From: Clostridium yunnanense
GTDB lineage: Bacteria; Bacillota; Clostridia; Clostridiales; Clostridiaceae
DNA length: 64,000 nucleotides
Direction of reading: 5' to 3'
Assembly: GCF_016595795.1 (NCBI RefSeq)
Contig: NZ_JAENHN010000025.1
Span: forward strand, 70,689-134,688
Below the pieces are notes generated by a model. The model saw only the letters and a list, made by a program, of their open reading frames with translations, was not told the origin of the DNA and made no database searches. The stretch's first letter is position 1. Each line of letters begins with the position of its first letter. Made by a program: the position numbers and the translations under genes. Positions 50,974 to 59,590 of the stretch are shown here, piece after piece.

Positions 50974-51077
50974 TATGGATGCACCACTTCGTAATGAAAT
51001 TTATTATTTTAAAATTCTCTCACCAGAAGCCGTGAGAGTTTTAAAAATAGATTGCGGTTCGAAGTGGTACATCTATA
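50974..51077. repeat. Palindromic dispersed element, family 1, copy H
   Basis: Opposite orientation to F, G and I. Ends TATGGATGCACCACTTCG and GAAGTGGTACATCTATA; inner hairpin CTCTCACCAGAAGCCGTGAGAG. It ends directly at the stop codon of the YcxB-like gene at 51078. Confidence 0.82.
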
Positions 51078-51638
51078 CTATCCCTCCCTAGTTATACAAC
51101 TTTCTGATACATAACTGGATAATTCTTTAATAAAATCATTTATATCAAATGAAATATTCTCTTTATAAATTCTAGTTATAGGGGTGCCATCTCTTCCTAT
51201 TATATCAACCTCTTCATCCTTTATTATAACCTTCAACACAAAACTCCACTTATAAAGAACTTCTCCATACTCTTTTTTAATCATTAATCCATCTGATAAT
51301 AACTCCAAACTGAATTTATTATATCCAGTAGCTAGTCTATGTTTTAATAAACTCAAAGTATCTTCTGAGAATTTCTTGGAATCGTATTGGATATTTTTAA
51401 ATATCTTAATGAAGACAACTACAATAAATATTATAGTTATTACTATATAAATATTTAATCTAGTAGGTATAACCTTTAGCGTAGCATCATAAAAAGAATA
51501 TATAAATACACAAAAAATATATAACAAAGGAATATTTATAAGGAAGAATACTTTTTTTAATTTTCTTCTTAAACCAGCCTTATCTCGTTCATTCTTTTTA
51601 GCAATAACTTTATCATCTATATAATACTCGTAACTCAT
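51078..51638 (-). CDS. YcxB-like membrane protein (4 of 5)
   Basis: 186 aa. Charged N-terminus, two membrane segments (about 30-52, 64-84), then the YcxB-type domain (LELLSDGLMIKKEYGEVLYKW, VIIKDEEVDIIGRDG). Its start overlaps the stop of the preceding gene (TAATG), so the two are translationally coupled. Confidence 0.62.
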   Translation of the reverse strand: MSYEYYIDDKVIAKKNERDKAGLRRKLKKVFFLINIPLLYIFCVFIYSFYDATLKVIPTRLNIYIVITIIFIVVVFIKIFKNIQYDSKKFSEDTLSLLKHRLATGYNKFSLELLSDGLMIKKEYGEVLYKWSFVLKVIIKDEEVDIIGRDGTPITRIYKENISFDINDFIKELSSYVSESCITREG

Positions 51639-52231
51639 TAATGCACCTCTTTAACTACCTTTTTGTAGTTTTTTCCCAAAAGATTATCAAGCTCATTTCT
51701 TGAAGTTTCAATTTTCTTTGTTGGTACAACACTAAGCAATAAATCCCTATCTCCAAAGAAATATAAATATTCATTACTTATCACTATTTCTTTAATATAA
51801 TCTATATTTATTGATTCTATAAAGCTATCATTTTGTAACTTTATACCTGATTCATTTATAGCTAAGGTATTGACATAGTTATTGATAGCAGTTTTCTGAG
51901 ATACTGATATTAATAAGCTTCTCCAAATAAAAAAAACGAATAAATATATTATTGTTATAATTATCAATGAATATAGATCAATAAAAAAACTTTCGTATAA
52001 CTTTTTAAAGAATCCTATAACATGGTATTCTAAAGATTTATTTTTCTCTGCCCCTACGAACGTTAATAAGAATGTCTTGTAAAATATCGGTATCATATAT
52101 ATTAGTAATATTTCTTTTACTATACGACTCATACTATAAGATTTATTTAAGTAGCTATCTTTTTTCAATAAGAAACTTGTTATTTTAAATTTATCTATCA
52201 TTGATAATTTATATCTTATTTCCAAAACCAT
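51638..52231 (-). CDS. YcxB-like membrane protein (5 of 5)
   Basis: 197 aa. Two membrane segments (about 42-62, 84-112) and a YcxB-type domain (LAINESGIKLQNDSFIESI, IVISNEYLYFFGDRD). The GGAGGA site touches the first ATG, so the TTG two codons later (52225) is better spaced and may be the real start. First gene of the coupled pair. Confidence 0.6.
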   Translation of the reverse strand: MVLEIRYKLSMIDKFKITSFLLKKDSYLNKSYSMSRIVKEILLIYMIPIFYKTFLLTFVGAEKNKSLEYHVIGFFKKLYESFFIDLYSLIIITIIYLFVFFIWRSLLISVSQKTAINNYVNTLAINESGIKLQNDSFIESINIDYIKEIVISNEYLYFFGDRDLLLSVVPTKKIETSRNELDNLLGKNYKKVVKEVH

Positions 52232-52353
52232 TCCTCCTTATACTTAATCACATAAATGTATTAATTTTACTAATACCTATTATAACACAGCTTTAATGTC
52301 ATATAAAATTAATGATATAATGGCATTAACCCCAATACATTAGGAGTGATAAA

Positions 52354-53643
52354 ATGACCTTCATAATAATAGTCATCCTTATCTTTGTTGCATTTGTAGT
52401 TCTATTAAATCGCGCTGGCAATAAGAAGGAAACCATAAGAAAATACAATATGTACATATTAAAAGGAACAGAATATCTTAACTCAGGAAATGTTGAAAAA
52501 GCATTTGAATTATATGATAAAGCTATTTACATATATCCTGAACATTTCTATGCCTACAGCTTAAAAGGTCAATTATATTATAATAATAGAGACTTTGCGG
52601 TATCTCTTGATGAGTTCGATAAAGCAATAGAACTATGTGATAGCGATGTTGACACCTACTATTTTAGAATATTATGTAACCTTACACTTAAAAATCACAA
52701 TAATGTAATAAATGATTGTACAAAAATTCTGGAGCTTAATTATTTTAATATAGATGCGTATTATTTAAGAGGTAAATCTTATTTCGAAATTGATGATTTT
52801 GAGAATGCCTTATCAGATATGAATACTTACTTAAATAGTGTAAACACTAACGAATTTGCTTACTACATTAGAGCAATGTGTTTTTTTCACATAAATAAAT
52901 ATAATTTGGCTCTTAAAGATATGGAAAAGTTTATAGACTTGAATCCTAGTAATATTTCCTACTATATGAGAAAGATTTCTATATATAGTAAATCAAAACT
53001 AACTAAAGATGTTTTAAAATTGTTGTATGATTACATAAAAATACATCCCAATGAAATACTCCTTTACATCATGATTGTTAATAATCATATATTACTTAAA
53101 GAATACGATAAAGCTATTTCTATAGCTGAAAAAGCTATCGCTATTAATGATAATATCAGAACTAATAGCTTGTTATGGGGAGCATATGTAGAAAGTTCTG
53201 ATTTTAATTCTGCACTTATTGTTTCAAACAAAATAATAAGCTTCGATATCAATAGCAATGTAGCATTAAACAATAGAGCTTTTGTATTAATTAGACTTAA
53301 TAAATATGAAGAAGCTCTAGAAGATATTACAAAATCCATAGAAATTGATAGTACACTAGCTGAAGCTTATAAAAATTATGCTCATATACTGTACAAGCTA
53401 GGGAATATACCTCTTGCTAGAGAAAATATAGAAAAAGCTATAGAAATTGATCCTGATAATGGAGATTTCTATATTGTTTCAGCTGCTATAAACTTATACG
53501 AAGATAATCTTGATGAATGTTTTAACAACTTAAATATAGCAAAAGAAAAACTTATTTGTTATTATGACTATCTTGATGATTGCATATTTGATAAGATAAG
53601 GGACAATTCGGTCTTCCTAGATTTATATAACGAAGTTCACTGA
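52354..53643 (+). CDS. Membrane-anchored TPR-repeat protein
   Basis: 429 aa. One N-terminal membrane helix (residues 2-18) and then about eleven TPR units filling the rest (GNVEKAFELYDKAIYIYPEH, RDFAVSLDEFDKAIELCDSD, NKYEEALEDITKSIEIDST, GNIPLARENIEKAIEIDPD). It is probably a scaffold at the inner face of the membrane. Divergent to the YcxB-like pair. Ribosome site AGGAGTG. No partner can be named. Confidence 0.8.
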   Translation: MTFIIIVILIFVAFVVLLNRAGNKKETIRKYNMYILKGTEYLNSGNVEKAFELYDKAIYIYPEHFYAYSLKGQLYYNNRDFAVSLDEFDKAIELCDSDVDTYYFRILCNLTLKNHNNVINDCTKILELNYFNIDAYYLRGKSYFEIDDFENALSDMNTYLNSVNTNEFAYYIRAMCFFHINKYNLALKDMEKFIDLNPSNISYYMRKISIYSKSKLTKDVLKLLYDYIKIHPNEILLYIMIVNNHILLKEYDKAISIAEKAIAINDNIRTNSLLWGAYVESSDFNSALIVSNKIISFDINSNVALNNRAFVLIRLNKYEEALEDITKSIEIDSTLAEAYKNYAHILYKLGNIPLARENIEKAIEIDPDNGDFYIVSAAINLYEDNLDECFNNLNIAKEKLICYYDYLDDCIFDKIRDNSVFLDLYNEVH

Positions 53644-53710
53644 AACTTCTGAAATCATTGAAATATCTAGGCTTAATCAGTATAAAAGTTTTATAATTAT
53701 CTTTGCAGAA

Positions 53711-53741
53711 AAAAGAACTTAGCCATAAACTAAGTTCTTTT
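53711..53741. terminator. Bidirectional terminator
   Basis: 12-bp perfect stem AAAAGAACTTAG and complement, 7-base loop, between convergent genes. Confidence 0.9.
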
Positions 53742-53753
53742 AATATATAAAGT

Positions 53754-54125
53754 CTAAATTTCTCTATCTACAAACTGCTCCCACATAATCAAAATTATAC
53801 TTCCAGCTAGGTAACACAAAATATCCTTTATATCAAAAGATGTTCCTAGTATAACTGAAGCTACTCTATTACTACGTAAGTGTAGTAAATCTATAAATCT
53901 AAAATATTGCATTATCTCAACTGCCGATGCAAATAAAAATAGATACACTGGCAAAAATCTTATTCTTTTTTTAACTATTCCTCTTATGAAGGTATACATT
54001 AGAACAACCACAAGTATATCCCCTATATATGGCCTAATTATCCCATCGTGAACATAAAGTGCAATAAGAGTTTCTATTATAAATAAAATAATAAAACTTA
54101 GTATGTATCTTCTATTTATCTTCAT
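53754..54125 (-). CDS. DUF2809-type small membrane protein
   Basis: 123 aa with four membrane segments. RPYIGDILVVVLMYTFIRG, FASAVEIMQYF and VILGTSFDIKDILCYLAGS match the pattern of DUF2809 proteins (VanZ-like fold, unknown function). Confidence 0.75.
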   Translation of the reverse strand: MKINRRYILSFIILFIIETLIALYVHDGIIRPYIGDILVVVLMYTFIRGIVKKRIRFLPVYLFLFASAVEIMQYFRFIDLLHLRSNRVASVILGTSFDIKDILCYLAGSIILIMWEQFVDREI

Positions 54126-54231
54126 TACCTGTACCCACTCTCAATAACTTAATATATAAATTATGCATATATTACTTTAAAGCTTATTATACCATAAAAT
54201 TACATATACTCTAGCATACTTAAACAATAAA

Positions 54232-54274
54232 GGAGCATACATAAATTTGTATTAACCAAACTTATGTATGCTCC
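54232..54274 (-). terminator. Terminator of the sigma-like gene
   Basis: 18-base arms (54232-54249 and 54257-54274) pair with a single mismatch; the minus strand then reads TTTATTG. Confidence 0.85.
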
Positions 54275-54295
54275 CTAATACTATCCACTATTATA

Positions 54296-54730
54296 TTAAA
54301 TGTTCATTAGTGGTATAAGCTTATTTATTATCTTCTTCTTTTTATCGATTATATATATATCATTCATACAGATAATATCTGCAATCTGCTTGTATTGCAG
54401 CTTTTTAAAATATCTAAGTTCTATCAGTTTATACTCGTCTTCACTTAATATACTTAATACATTATTCAATCTCTCAATTTCGATTTCTTTACTTCTTTTT
54501 AATGAAGTTAGATAACTTACCCTGTTTTCCTTATATTCTATTTCGTTCTCTACAGAGGATGAAATCTTGTTAGTGGAGCTTGTCCTTTCACCGTAGACCA
54601 TTGCTCCTACTCCCCTATACTCATTTCTAACTTCTTCTATATCTAAATCAATATTTTTTATCTCAACCTCAGTTTGTTTGTAATTATAAAGCATTGCCTC
54701 TATTTTTTTAAACTTATCACTTGACCCCAT
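54296..54730 (-). CDS. Sigma-70 region 4-like phage regulator (ArpU/DUF1492 type)
   Basis: 144 aa. Long coiled-coil N-terminal part (about 5-100, rich in Glu and Lys), then a C-terminal helix-turn-helix (LSEDEYKLIELRYFKKLQYKQIADIICM) like sigma region 4.2. Proteins of this form control late genes in clostridial and bacillary prophages. It is probably a prophage remnant, together with the holin and hydrolases. Ribosome site AGAGGTGAT. Confidence 0.68.
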   Translation of the reverse strand: MGSSDKFKKIEAMLYNYKQTEVEIKNIDLDIEEVRNEYRGVGAMVYGERTSSTNKISSSVENEIEYKENRVSYLTSLKRSKEIEIERLNNVLSILSEDEYKLIELRYFKKLQYKQIADIICMNDIYIIDKKKKIINKLIPLMNI

Positions 54731-54846
54731 ATCATCACCTCTTACTTATAAATTCTCAAATTATATACTATACGTTTCTAACTTCGACTATTAATTTACA
54801 CATGTCCCAAAATCACAGTTTCTTGTGATTTTCAAACAAATATAAA

Positions 54847-55029
54847 TTAAATATTACTTTCTTCATAAACAATCAAAGCTCCGCTACAGTTCTTAACACT
54901 GCCAGCTTCAATATAGCTACTTATACAGTATTTGATATCAATAATCTTAATACTAGGATTATCTCCTATGAATTTATTAATATCCTCTTCTAAACTTCTT
55001 GTTCTTTTTAATTCTAAAACCTTAGTCAT
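54847..55029 (-). CDS. Cse60-like sporulation protein
   Basis: 60 aa from ATG 55029 behind GGGTGGGG (a longer frame from 55116 has no ribosome site). The pattern LEEDINKFIGDN...IIDIKYCIS...CSGALIVYEE matches the small Cse60 proteins made in the mother cell or forespore of Bacillus under sigma-E. Function unknown. Confidence 0.72.
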   Translation of the reverse strand: MTKVLELKRTRSLEEDINKFIGDNPSIKIIDIKYCISSYIEAGSVKNCSGALIVYEESNI

Positions 55030-55228
55030 TAAATTCCCCACCCTTTCTGTATTCTTTGAGAGTATAATATCATGTTCTAACAGAATACACCAATCGCTTA
55101 TTTTCTTAAAAATCATTATTTTTGGTATTTATATCAAGTTTTTGGAACATACGTTCTGTTTTTCTCTGTTTTTCTATTGACTTCATGTTCTTGTAGGATA
55201 TAATATATTCTATAAGCATATACTTTAC

Positions 55229-55332
55229 TAAAGATGTATCAGTTCGATCCGAGATCTATTTTTAAAACTCTCACTGGTTCTGGTGAGAGAATTTAAAAAT
55301 ATAAATTTTATTAAGAAGTGATACATCTATAT
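55229..55332. repeat. Palindromic dispersed element, family 1, copy I
   Basis: Ends TAAAGATGTATCAGTTCG and GAAGTGATACATCTATA; inner hairpin CTCTCACTGGTTCTGGTGAGAG is perfect. It ends 8 bases before the ribosome site of the XRE gene. Confidence 0.85.
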
Positions 55333-55353
55333 AACTATAAGGGAGTGATTATT

Positions 55354-55794
55354 GTGTTCGGCAAGAACATAAAGGCTATAAGAGAAGCTAAAAAGATTGG
55401 GGTTAATGAATTATCAAGATTAAGTGGGGTTAATGCAAGCTATATTAGTGCTTTAGAAAGAGATGAGAAAAAAAATCCTTCAGTTAATACCTTAGAAAAA
55501 CTAGCTGCTGCACTTGAGGTAAGCATAGACGAAATTATGAAGCTTAACTCTACTCAAAGCCCAGAAGTTTCTGATTCAGAGGACAGAAATTTAAATGTTA
55601 AAGAAGATTTTTCATTGTATGAATCTGGAGAATTCAAAACTGCTGAAGAAGCAATGAAATTTATCCTAAAACAACCAGCTATTATGGGTTATGGCGGGTT
55701 TGACATCAAGAAACTCTCCGATGAGGAAATGGTACAATTCGCAAATGAACTATTAAATCAGCTGCAATTATTGGGTCTTAAATATAAGAAGTAA
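55354..55794 (+). CDS. XRE-family repressor
   Basis: 146 aa from GTG 55354 after GGGAGTG (the upstream ATG 55318 lies inside the repeat). The helix-turn-helix spans about 3-60 (IKAIREAKKIGVNELSRLSG, NASYISALERDEKKNPSV). The C-terminal half may be the target of the protease encoded next. Typical regulator of a prophage or integrative element; 11 bases separate the two genes. Confidence 0.85.
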   Translation: MFGKNIKAIREAKKIGVNELSRLSGVNASYISALERDEKKNPSVNTLEKLAAALEVSIDEIMKLNSTQSPEVSDSEDRNLNVKEDFSLYESGEFKTAEEAMKFILKQPAIMGYGGFDIKKLSDEEMVQFANELLNQLQLLGLKYKK

Positions 55795-55805
55795 AGGGTG
55801 ATTAT

Positions 55806-56258
55806 ATGTATTCTTGGATCGATGATATAATTTCAGGAATTAGAGAAAATTATAATACTGATAATGTTTATGAACTATATGACTATCTAGAAATAAAAAT
55901 ACATAAAATTGAAGCAGCTAACATTTTACTGAGAGGTAACGATAGCTTTTATTATCGTGACTTTAATGACAAGGAAATTGTATTCATTAGAAATGATATT
56001 AAAGATACTATGGAAGCTTTTATATTATTCCACGAATTAGCTCATGCCCTACTTCATACGCAAATCTGTCAAGCCGCCTTTAATAAGAACTTTATAAACC
56101 TTGGCAAATTTGAGAAACAAGCTAATTACTTTGCTTTTAAGATGCTTAATGTAAGTTTTGATAAGATTGAATTAGAGTCCATGTCTATAGACCAAATAGC
56201 AAGCTGTATTGGTATTTCCCCTAAACTATCCTATTTAATAACTGATTATGAAAAATAG
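55806..56258 (+). CDS. ImmA/IrrE-family metallopeptidase
   Basis: 150 aa. The zinc motif HELAH is at 76-80 (ILFHELAHALLHT), with a downstream acidic ligand in KFEKQANYFAFKML. Members cleave the partner XRE repressor to induce mobile elements, or act in stress response. The pair is intact, but no integrase or conjugation gene is nearby. Confidence 0.87.
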   Translation: MYSWIDDIISGIRENYNTDNVYELYDYLEIKIHKIEAANILLRGNDSFYYRDFNDKEIVFIRNDIKDTMEAFILFHELAHALLHTQICQAAFNKNFINLGKFEKQANYFAFKMLNVSFDKIELESMSIDQIASCIGISPKLSYLITDYEK

Positions 56259-56295
56259 TAGTTTTAACAACGCTCCGCTTTGTTATACTTTTATC

Positions 56296-56324
56296 TTGAC
56301 TTGTTGCATATCGTATATTATAGT
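56296..56324 (+). promoter_or_regulatory. Promoter of the queuosine operon
   Basis: TTGACT, 17-base spacer, TATAGT, 28 bases before the riboswitch aptamer. Confidence 0.82.
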
Positions 56325-56351
56325 AAAGTACGTAATTATATAATTTAATAA

Positions 56352-56421
56352 AGACAGTTCGTAACCATCCTGTCTATAAATAAAACTAGGACGTATACTA
56401 CCCGTCTAGGTAGTGTTTTTT
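56352..56421 (+). ncRNA. preQ1-I riboswitch with terminator
   Basis: P1 stem GACAG (56353-56357) / CTGTC (56370-56374) encloses TTCGTAACCATC, followed by the A-rich tail ATAAATAAAACTAGG (56376-56390), as in preQ1-I aptamers. A terminator follows: ACTACC (56397-56402) / GGTAGT (56409-56414) and GTTTTTT. ACTAGGACG in the tail can pair with CGTCTAGG of the terminator, so ligand-free RNA should read through and preQ1 should cause termination. A second small hairpin GGGC/GCCC with five T follows (56428-56447). All downstream genes fit queuosine synthesis. Confidence 0.88.
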
Positions 56422-56600
56422 GTTTATGGGCTTTTTACGCCCTTTTTCAAACTATAAAGTACGTTATAGGATTTTACGAAAAACTTAGCTTATATATGTT
56501 GTATTCTAGAATTTTTAAGTTCTGAATCAATATTTATAAGTTAATAAAGTTTAGTAAAATCCTTTTTTTATTGTTTATAAAGGTATGTTTAAGAGTATTT

Positions 56601-56650
56601 TTGAAATTAAATGGTTATAACGCATCGGATGATTAACCAATTAATTTCAA
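56601..56650. repeat. Palindromic dispersed element, family 2, copy 4 (short form)
   Basis: TTGAAATTAAATGGTTA (56601-56617) and TTAACCAATTAATTTCAA (56633-56650) are inverted repeats with one mismatch; only 15 bases separate them. It lies between the riboswitch terminator and the first gene of the operon. Confidence 0.78.
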
Positions 56651-56714
56651 CACGGTGCTTTAGCAAAACCTTTAATAATGTGGTTCGAGTTGTACAAATT
56701 AAGGGGGATTTAAT

Positions 56715-57713
56715 ATTAAAAAAATAGGTTTAACAACAACAGTTCCTGTGGAAGTTCTTATTGCTGCTGGGTACACGCCAGTAGATTTAAATAATGTTTT
56801 TGTAGTGTCTGATAACTATTTAAAATATATAGACGTAGCTGAAAAAGATGGTTTTCCAAAAAGCTTATGTGCGTGGATTAAAGGGCTTTATGGAGCGTGT
56901 ATTGAAAATGGTATTGAAGAAATCGTCGGAGTTATGGAAGGTGACTGCTCCAATACTAAGGCCTTAATTGAGGTTCTTCAATTAAAAGGCATAAAGGTAC
57001 ACCCTTTCTCTTTTCCACATAGCCATACTTTAGAAGATGTACAAAGAGAAATAAAAAAACTTATGGATCACTTTAAGGTTAGTGAAGCTGAAGTTGAAAC
57101 CGTTAGAAAAAGACTAAATGAAGTTAGAGCTCTTGGAAAAGAAGTAGATGAATTAACATATATAGATAACAAAGCCAATGGCTTTGAAAATCATCTGTAC
57201 CAGGTGAGCTTAAGTGATTTCAATTCAGATATAAATGTTTTTGAGAGTGATTTAAAGAAAGCAATAAATGAAATAAGAACAAGAGAACCAATAAACAAAA
57301 AGCTTCGTCTAGGCTATATAGGGGTTCCCCCAATGACTACTGACATATACAGTTTTGTTGAAAACTTTAATGCTCATTTTGTATATAATGAGGTTCAAAG
57401 GGAATTTGCTTTCCCTAGAGGAACAGAGGCAAAAAATATATATGAGCAATATTATGATTATACTTACCCGTATAACACTGACTTTAGGATTTTAGAGCTG
57501 AAAAAGCAAATAGAAGAAAGAAAGTTAGATGGTATAATCCACTACACTCAAGCTTTCTGCTTTAGAGCTGTTGAAGATATAATTATAAAAAATAAACTTG
57601 ATATTCCTATATTGAATATCGAAGGTGATAAATTAAATACTTTAGATGCAAGAACTAAGCTTAGATTAGAGGCTTTTCTTGATATGCTATTGGATTTAAA
57701 GGAGGCTAACTAA
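56715..57713 (+). CDS. 2-hydroxyacyl-CoA dehydratase-like Fe-S protein (HgdB/BcrC family) in the queuosine operon
   Basis: 332 aa if started at ATT 56715, which lies 7 bases after AAGGGGG and gives the family N-terminus MKKIGLTTTVPVEVLIAAGY. The first standard start, GTG 56748, has no ribosome site and loses 11 conserved residues. From the ATT start, Cys52 (KSLCAWIKG), Cys62, Cys78 (GDCSNT) and Cys282 (QAFCFRAVED) are candidates for Fe-S ligands. Members of this family use electrons pushed in by an ATP-driven activase to make difficult reductions. The activase gene overlaps its stop codon. No CoA-metabolism gene is near; the rest of the operon makes 7-deazaguanines. Substrate unknown. Confidence 0.82.
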   Translation: MKKIGLTTTVPVEVLIAAGYTPVDLNNVFVVSDNYLKYIDVAEKDGFPKSLCAWIKGLYGACIENGIEEIVGVMEGDCSNTKALIEVLQLKGIKVHPFSFPHSHTLEDVQREIKKLMDHFKVSEAEVETVRKRLNEVRALGKEVDELTYIDNKANGFENHLYQVSLSDFNSDINVFESDLKKAINEIRTREPINKKLRLGYIGVPPMTTDIYSFVENFNAHFVYNEVQREFAFPRGTEAKNIYEQYYDYTYPYNTDFRILELKKQIEERKLDGIIHYTQAFCFRAVEDIIIKNKLDIPILNIEGDKLNTLDARTKLRLEAFLDMLLDLKEAN

Positions 57714-58474
57714 TGAGGATTCTAGGTATAGATCTTGGTAGCAGAGAGGTTAAGATCGTAGTAATGGAAGACACTACCCTAGTAATAAAGAAAAAAATCA
57801 GTACTATGAGGTTTTACAGAGATTACTGCCACATGGACGGCAAAATAGTGGTTGATTTAGATAAACTAGAGGTTGGCCATTTTGATAAGGCTGTATCCAC
57901 TGGTTACGGAAAGAATAACACAGACTTAAAGCTATTTACTCAAATAAATGAAATAAAAGCCCATGCTTACGGAGCAATCTATCAAAGTTCTTTAAAGGAT
58001 TTTATACTTTTAGATGTTGGCGGACAAGATGTTAAGATTGTGAAAATAGAAAAAGGCTTAACTACTGACTTGGAACTTAATGAAAAATGTGCTGCTTCCT
58101 GCGGAAGATACTTAGAAAACATGGCCAATGTTCTTGAAATCTCTTTCGAAGAAATGAGTAAGTACTCTGAAAATCCTGTGGATCTTAATTCCACTTGTGC
58201 TGTATTCTCAGAGTCAGAACTTATAGGAAAAATAGCTGAAGGTGTTGCAGTAGAAAGGTTATGTGCCGGAGTTAACTACTCTATGTATAAAAGATTACGC
58301 CCTCTTTTAAGTAACTTTAGAGGTGATAAATTGGTTTTAACAGGCGGCGTCGCTAACAACTCTGCTATAAAATGTTACTTAAAAAATGATTACAAAGAAA
58401 TAATTTCTGTAGAAGAGCCTCAGTTTAATGGAGCTATTGGCTGTTGTTACTATGGAAGTAAGTTTTTAAAATAG
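57713..58474 (+). CDS. ATP-dependent activase of the dehydratase-like protein (BcrA/BadF/HgdC family)
   Basis: 253 aa ASKHA-fold ATPase, like HgdC. Phosphate motifs GIDLGSREVK (5-14), LDVGGQDVK (100-108) and LTGGVANN (209-216). The bridging 4Fe-4S ligands are C126 (NEKCAASCGRYLE) and C162 (STCAVFSESE). It hydrolyses ATP to inject low-potential electrons into its partner. Its ATG overlaps the partner's stop (TAATG), so they are translationally coupled. queD follows 15 bases later. Confidence 0.92.
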   Translation: MRILGIDLGSREVKIVVMEDTTLVIKKKISTMRFYRDYCHMDGKIVVDLDKLEVGHFDKAVSTGYGKNNTDLKLFTQINEIKAHAYGAIYQSSLKDFILLDVGGQDVKIVKIEKGLTTDLELNEKCAASCGRYLENMANVLEISFEEMSKYSENPVDLNSTCAVFSESELIGKIAEGVAVERLCAGVNYSMYKRLRPLLSNFRGDKLVLTGGVANNSAIKCYLKNDYKEIISVEEPQFNGAIGCCYYGSKFLK

Positions 58475-58489
58475 ATTAGGAGGAAAAAC

Positions 58490-58921
58490 ATGTATACTTT
58501 AAAAGCAGAACATAGTTTTGATAGCGCTCACTTTCTTTCTAAATATGAAGGAAAATGTGCAAATATTCACGGTCATAGATGGAAAGTTGAAATAGAAGTT
58601 CAGACTGAAAAGCTAGTTACTGACGGTCAACTTAAAGGAATGGTAATAGATTTTGGAGATTTAAAAAATGACGTTAAAGCTATGGTTGATTATTACGATC
58701 ATGCGTTGATAATAGAAAAAGGAACTATGAGAGAAGAAAGCTTAAGCTGTCTAAAGGAAGACGGTTTTAAGATAATAGAGATGAATTTCAGAACAACAGC
58801 AGAGAACTTTGCAGCATTCTTTTATAGAACAATGAAGGAAAAGGGCTACAACGTAAAAAGTGCTACAGTTTATGAAACACCTACAAATAGCGCTAGATAT
58901 GAAGAAAGTGGGGTCAACTAA
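58490..58921 (+). CDS. queD: 6-carboxy-5,6,7,8-tetrahydropterin synthase
   Basis: 143 aa. Zinc ligands H14 (DSAHFL), H27 and H29 (NIHGHRW), catalytic C23 (GKCANIHGH). It converts dihydroneopterin triphosphate to carboxytetrahydropterin. Second committed step of 7-deazaguanine synthesis. Ribosome site TAGGAGG. Confidence 0.96.
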   Translation: MYTLKAEHSFDSAHFLSKYEGKCANIHGHRWKVEIEVQTEKLVTDGQLKGMVIDFGDLKNDVKAMVDYYDHALIIEKGTMREESLSCLKEDGFKIIEMNFRTTAENFAAFFYRTMKEKGYNVKSATVYETPTNSARYEESGVN

Positions 58922-58922
58922 C

Positions 58923-59588
58923 ATGAATTTTAAAGTTGTTGAAAAGTTTGTAAGCATAAATGGTGAAGGCCTAAGATGTGGTCAACTTGCTATTTTTATA
59001 AGATTTGCCGGCTGTAATTTAAATTGCAGTTATTGTGATACAACTTGGGCTAATGAAAAAAATGCTCCTTATGAACTAATGTCTTCTGAAGAAATATATA
59101 ACTATATAAAATCCACTGAGGTTAAAAATATCACTCTAACTGGTGGTGAACCACTTCTTCAAGAAGGAATAATTGAACTACTTGAAATACTAGCTAAAGA
59201 TAAAGAACTTCATGTTGAGATTGAAACAAATGGTAGTGTACTGCTTGATACCTTCTCAAAAGTAGAAAATCCACCTAGCTTTACTATGGATTACAAGCTT
59301 CCATCAAGCAATATGGAAAGGCAAATGAACTTAGATAATTTTAAATTCTTAACTAAAAACGATACTGTTAAATTTGTTTCTGGAAGCTTTGAAGATTTAA
59401 AAAAAGCTAAAGAAATAATTGATAGGTATGCTTTAGTTGAAAAAACAAGCGTATATATCAGTCCTGTATTTGGACAAATCTCCTTAGAAAGTATTGTAGA
59501 GTTTATGGTAAACAAGAAAATGAATGGTGTCAATCTTCAAGTTCAACTTCACAAAATAATTTGGGATCCATCAAAGAGAGGGGTATAA
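58923..59588 (+). CDS. queE: 7-carboxy-7-deazaguanine synthase (radical SAM)
   Basis: 221 aa from ATG 58923, one base after queD (longer frames run into queD). The radical SAM cluster motif CNLNCSYC (CX3CX2C) is near residue 32; the N-terminus reads [20 protein letters not shown] and [10 protein letters not shown] follows. It contracts carboxytetrahydropterin to CDG. Confidence 0.95.
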   Translation: MNFKVVEKFVSINGEGLRCGQLAIFIRFAGCNLNCSYCDTTWANEKNAPYELMSSEEIYNYIKSTEVKNITLTGGEPLLQEGIIELLEILAKDKELHVEIETNGSVLLDTFSKVENPPSFTMDYKLPSSNMERQMNLDNFKFLTKNDTVKFVSGSFEDLKKAKEIIDRYALVEKTSVYISPVFGQISLESIVEFMVNKKMNGVNLQVQLHKIIWDPSKRGV

Positions 59589-59590
59589 AT

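Noticed and set aside
56748-57713. GTG 56748 as the start of the dehydratase-like gene
   Set aside because: No ribosome site, and it removes the conserved N-terminus present from ATT 56715.
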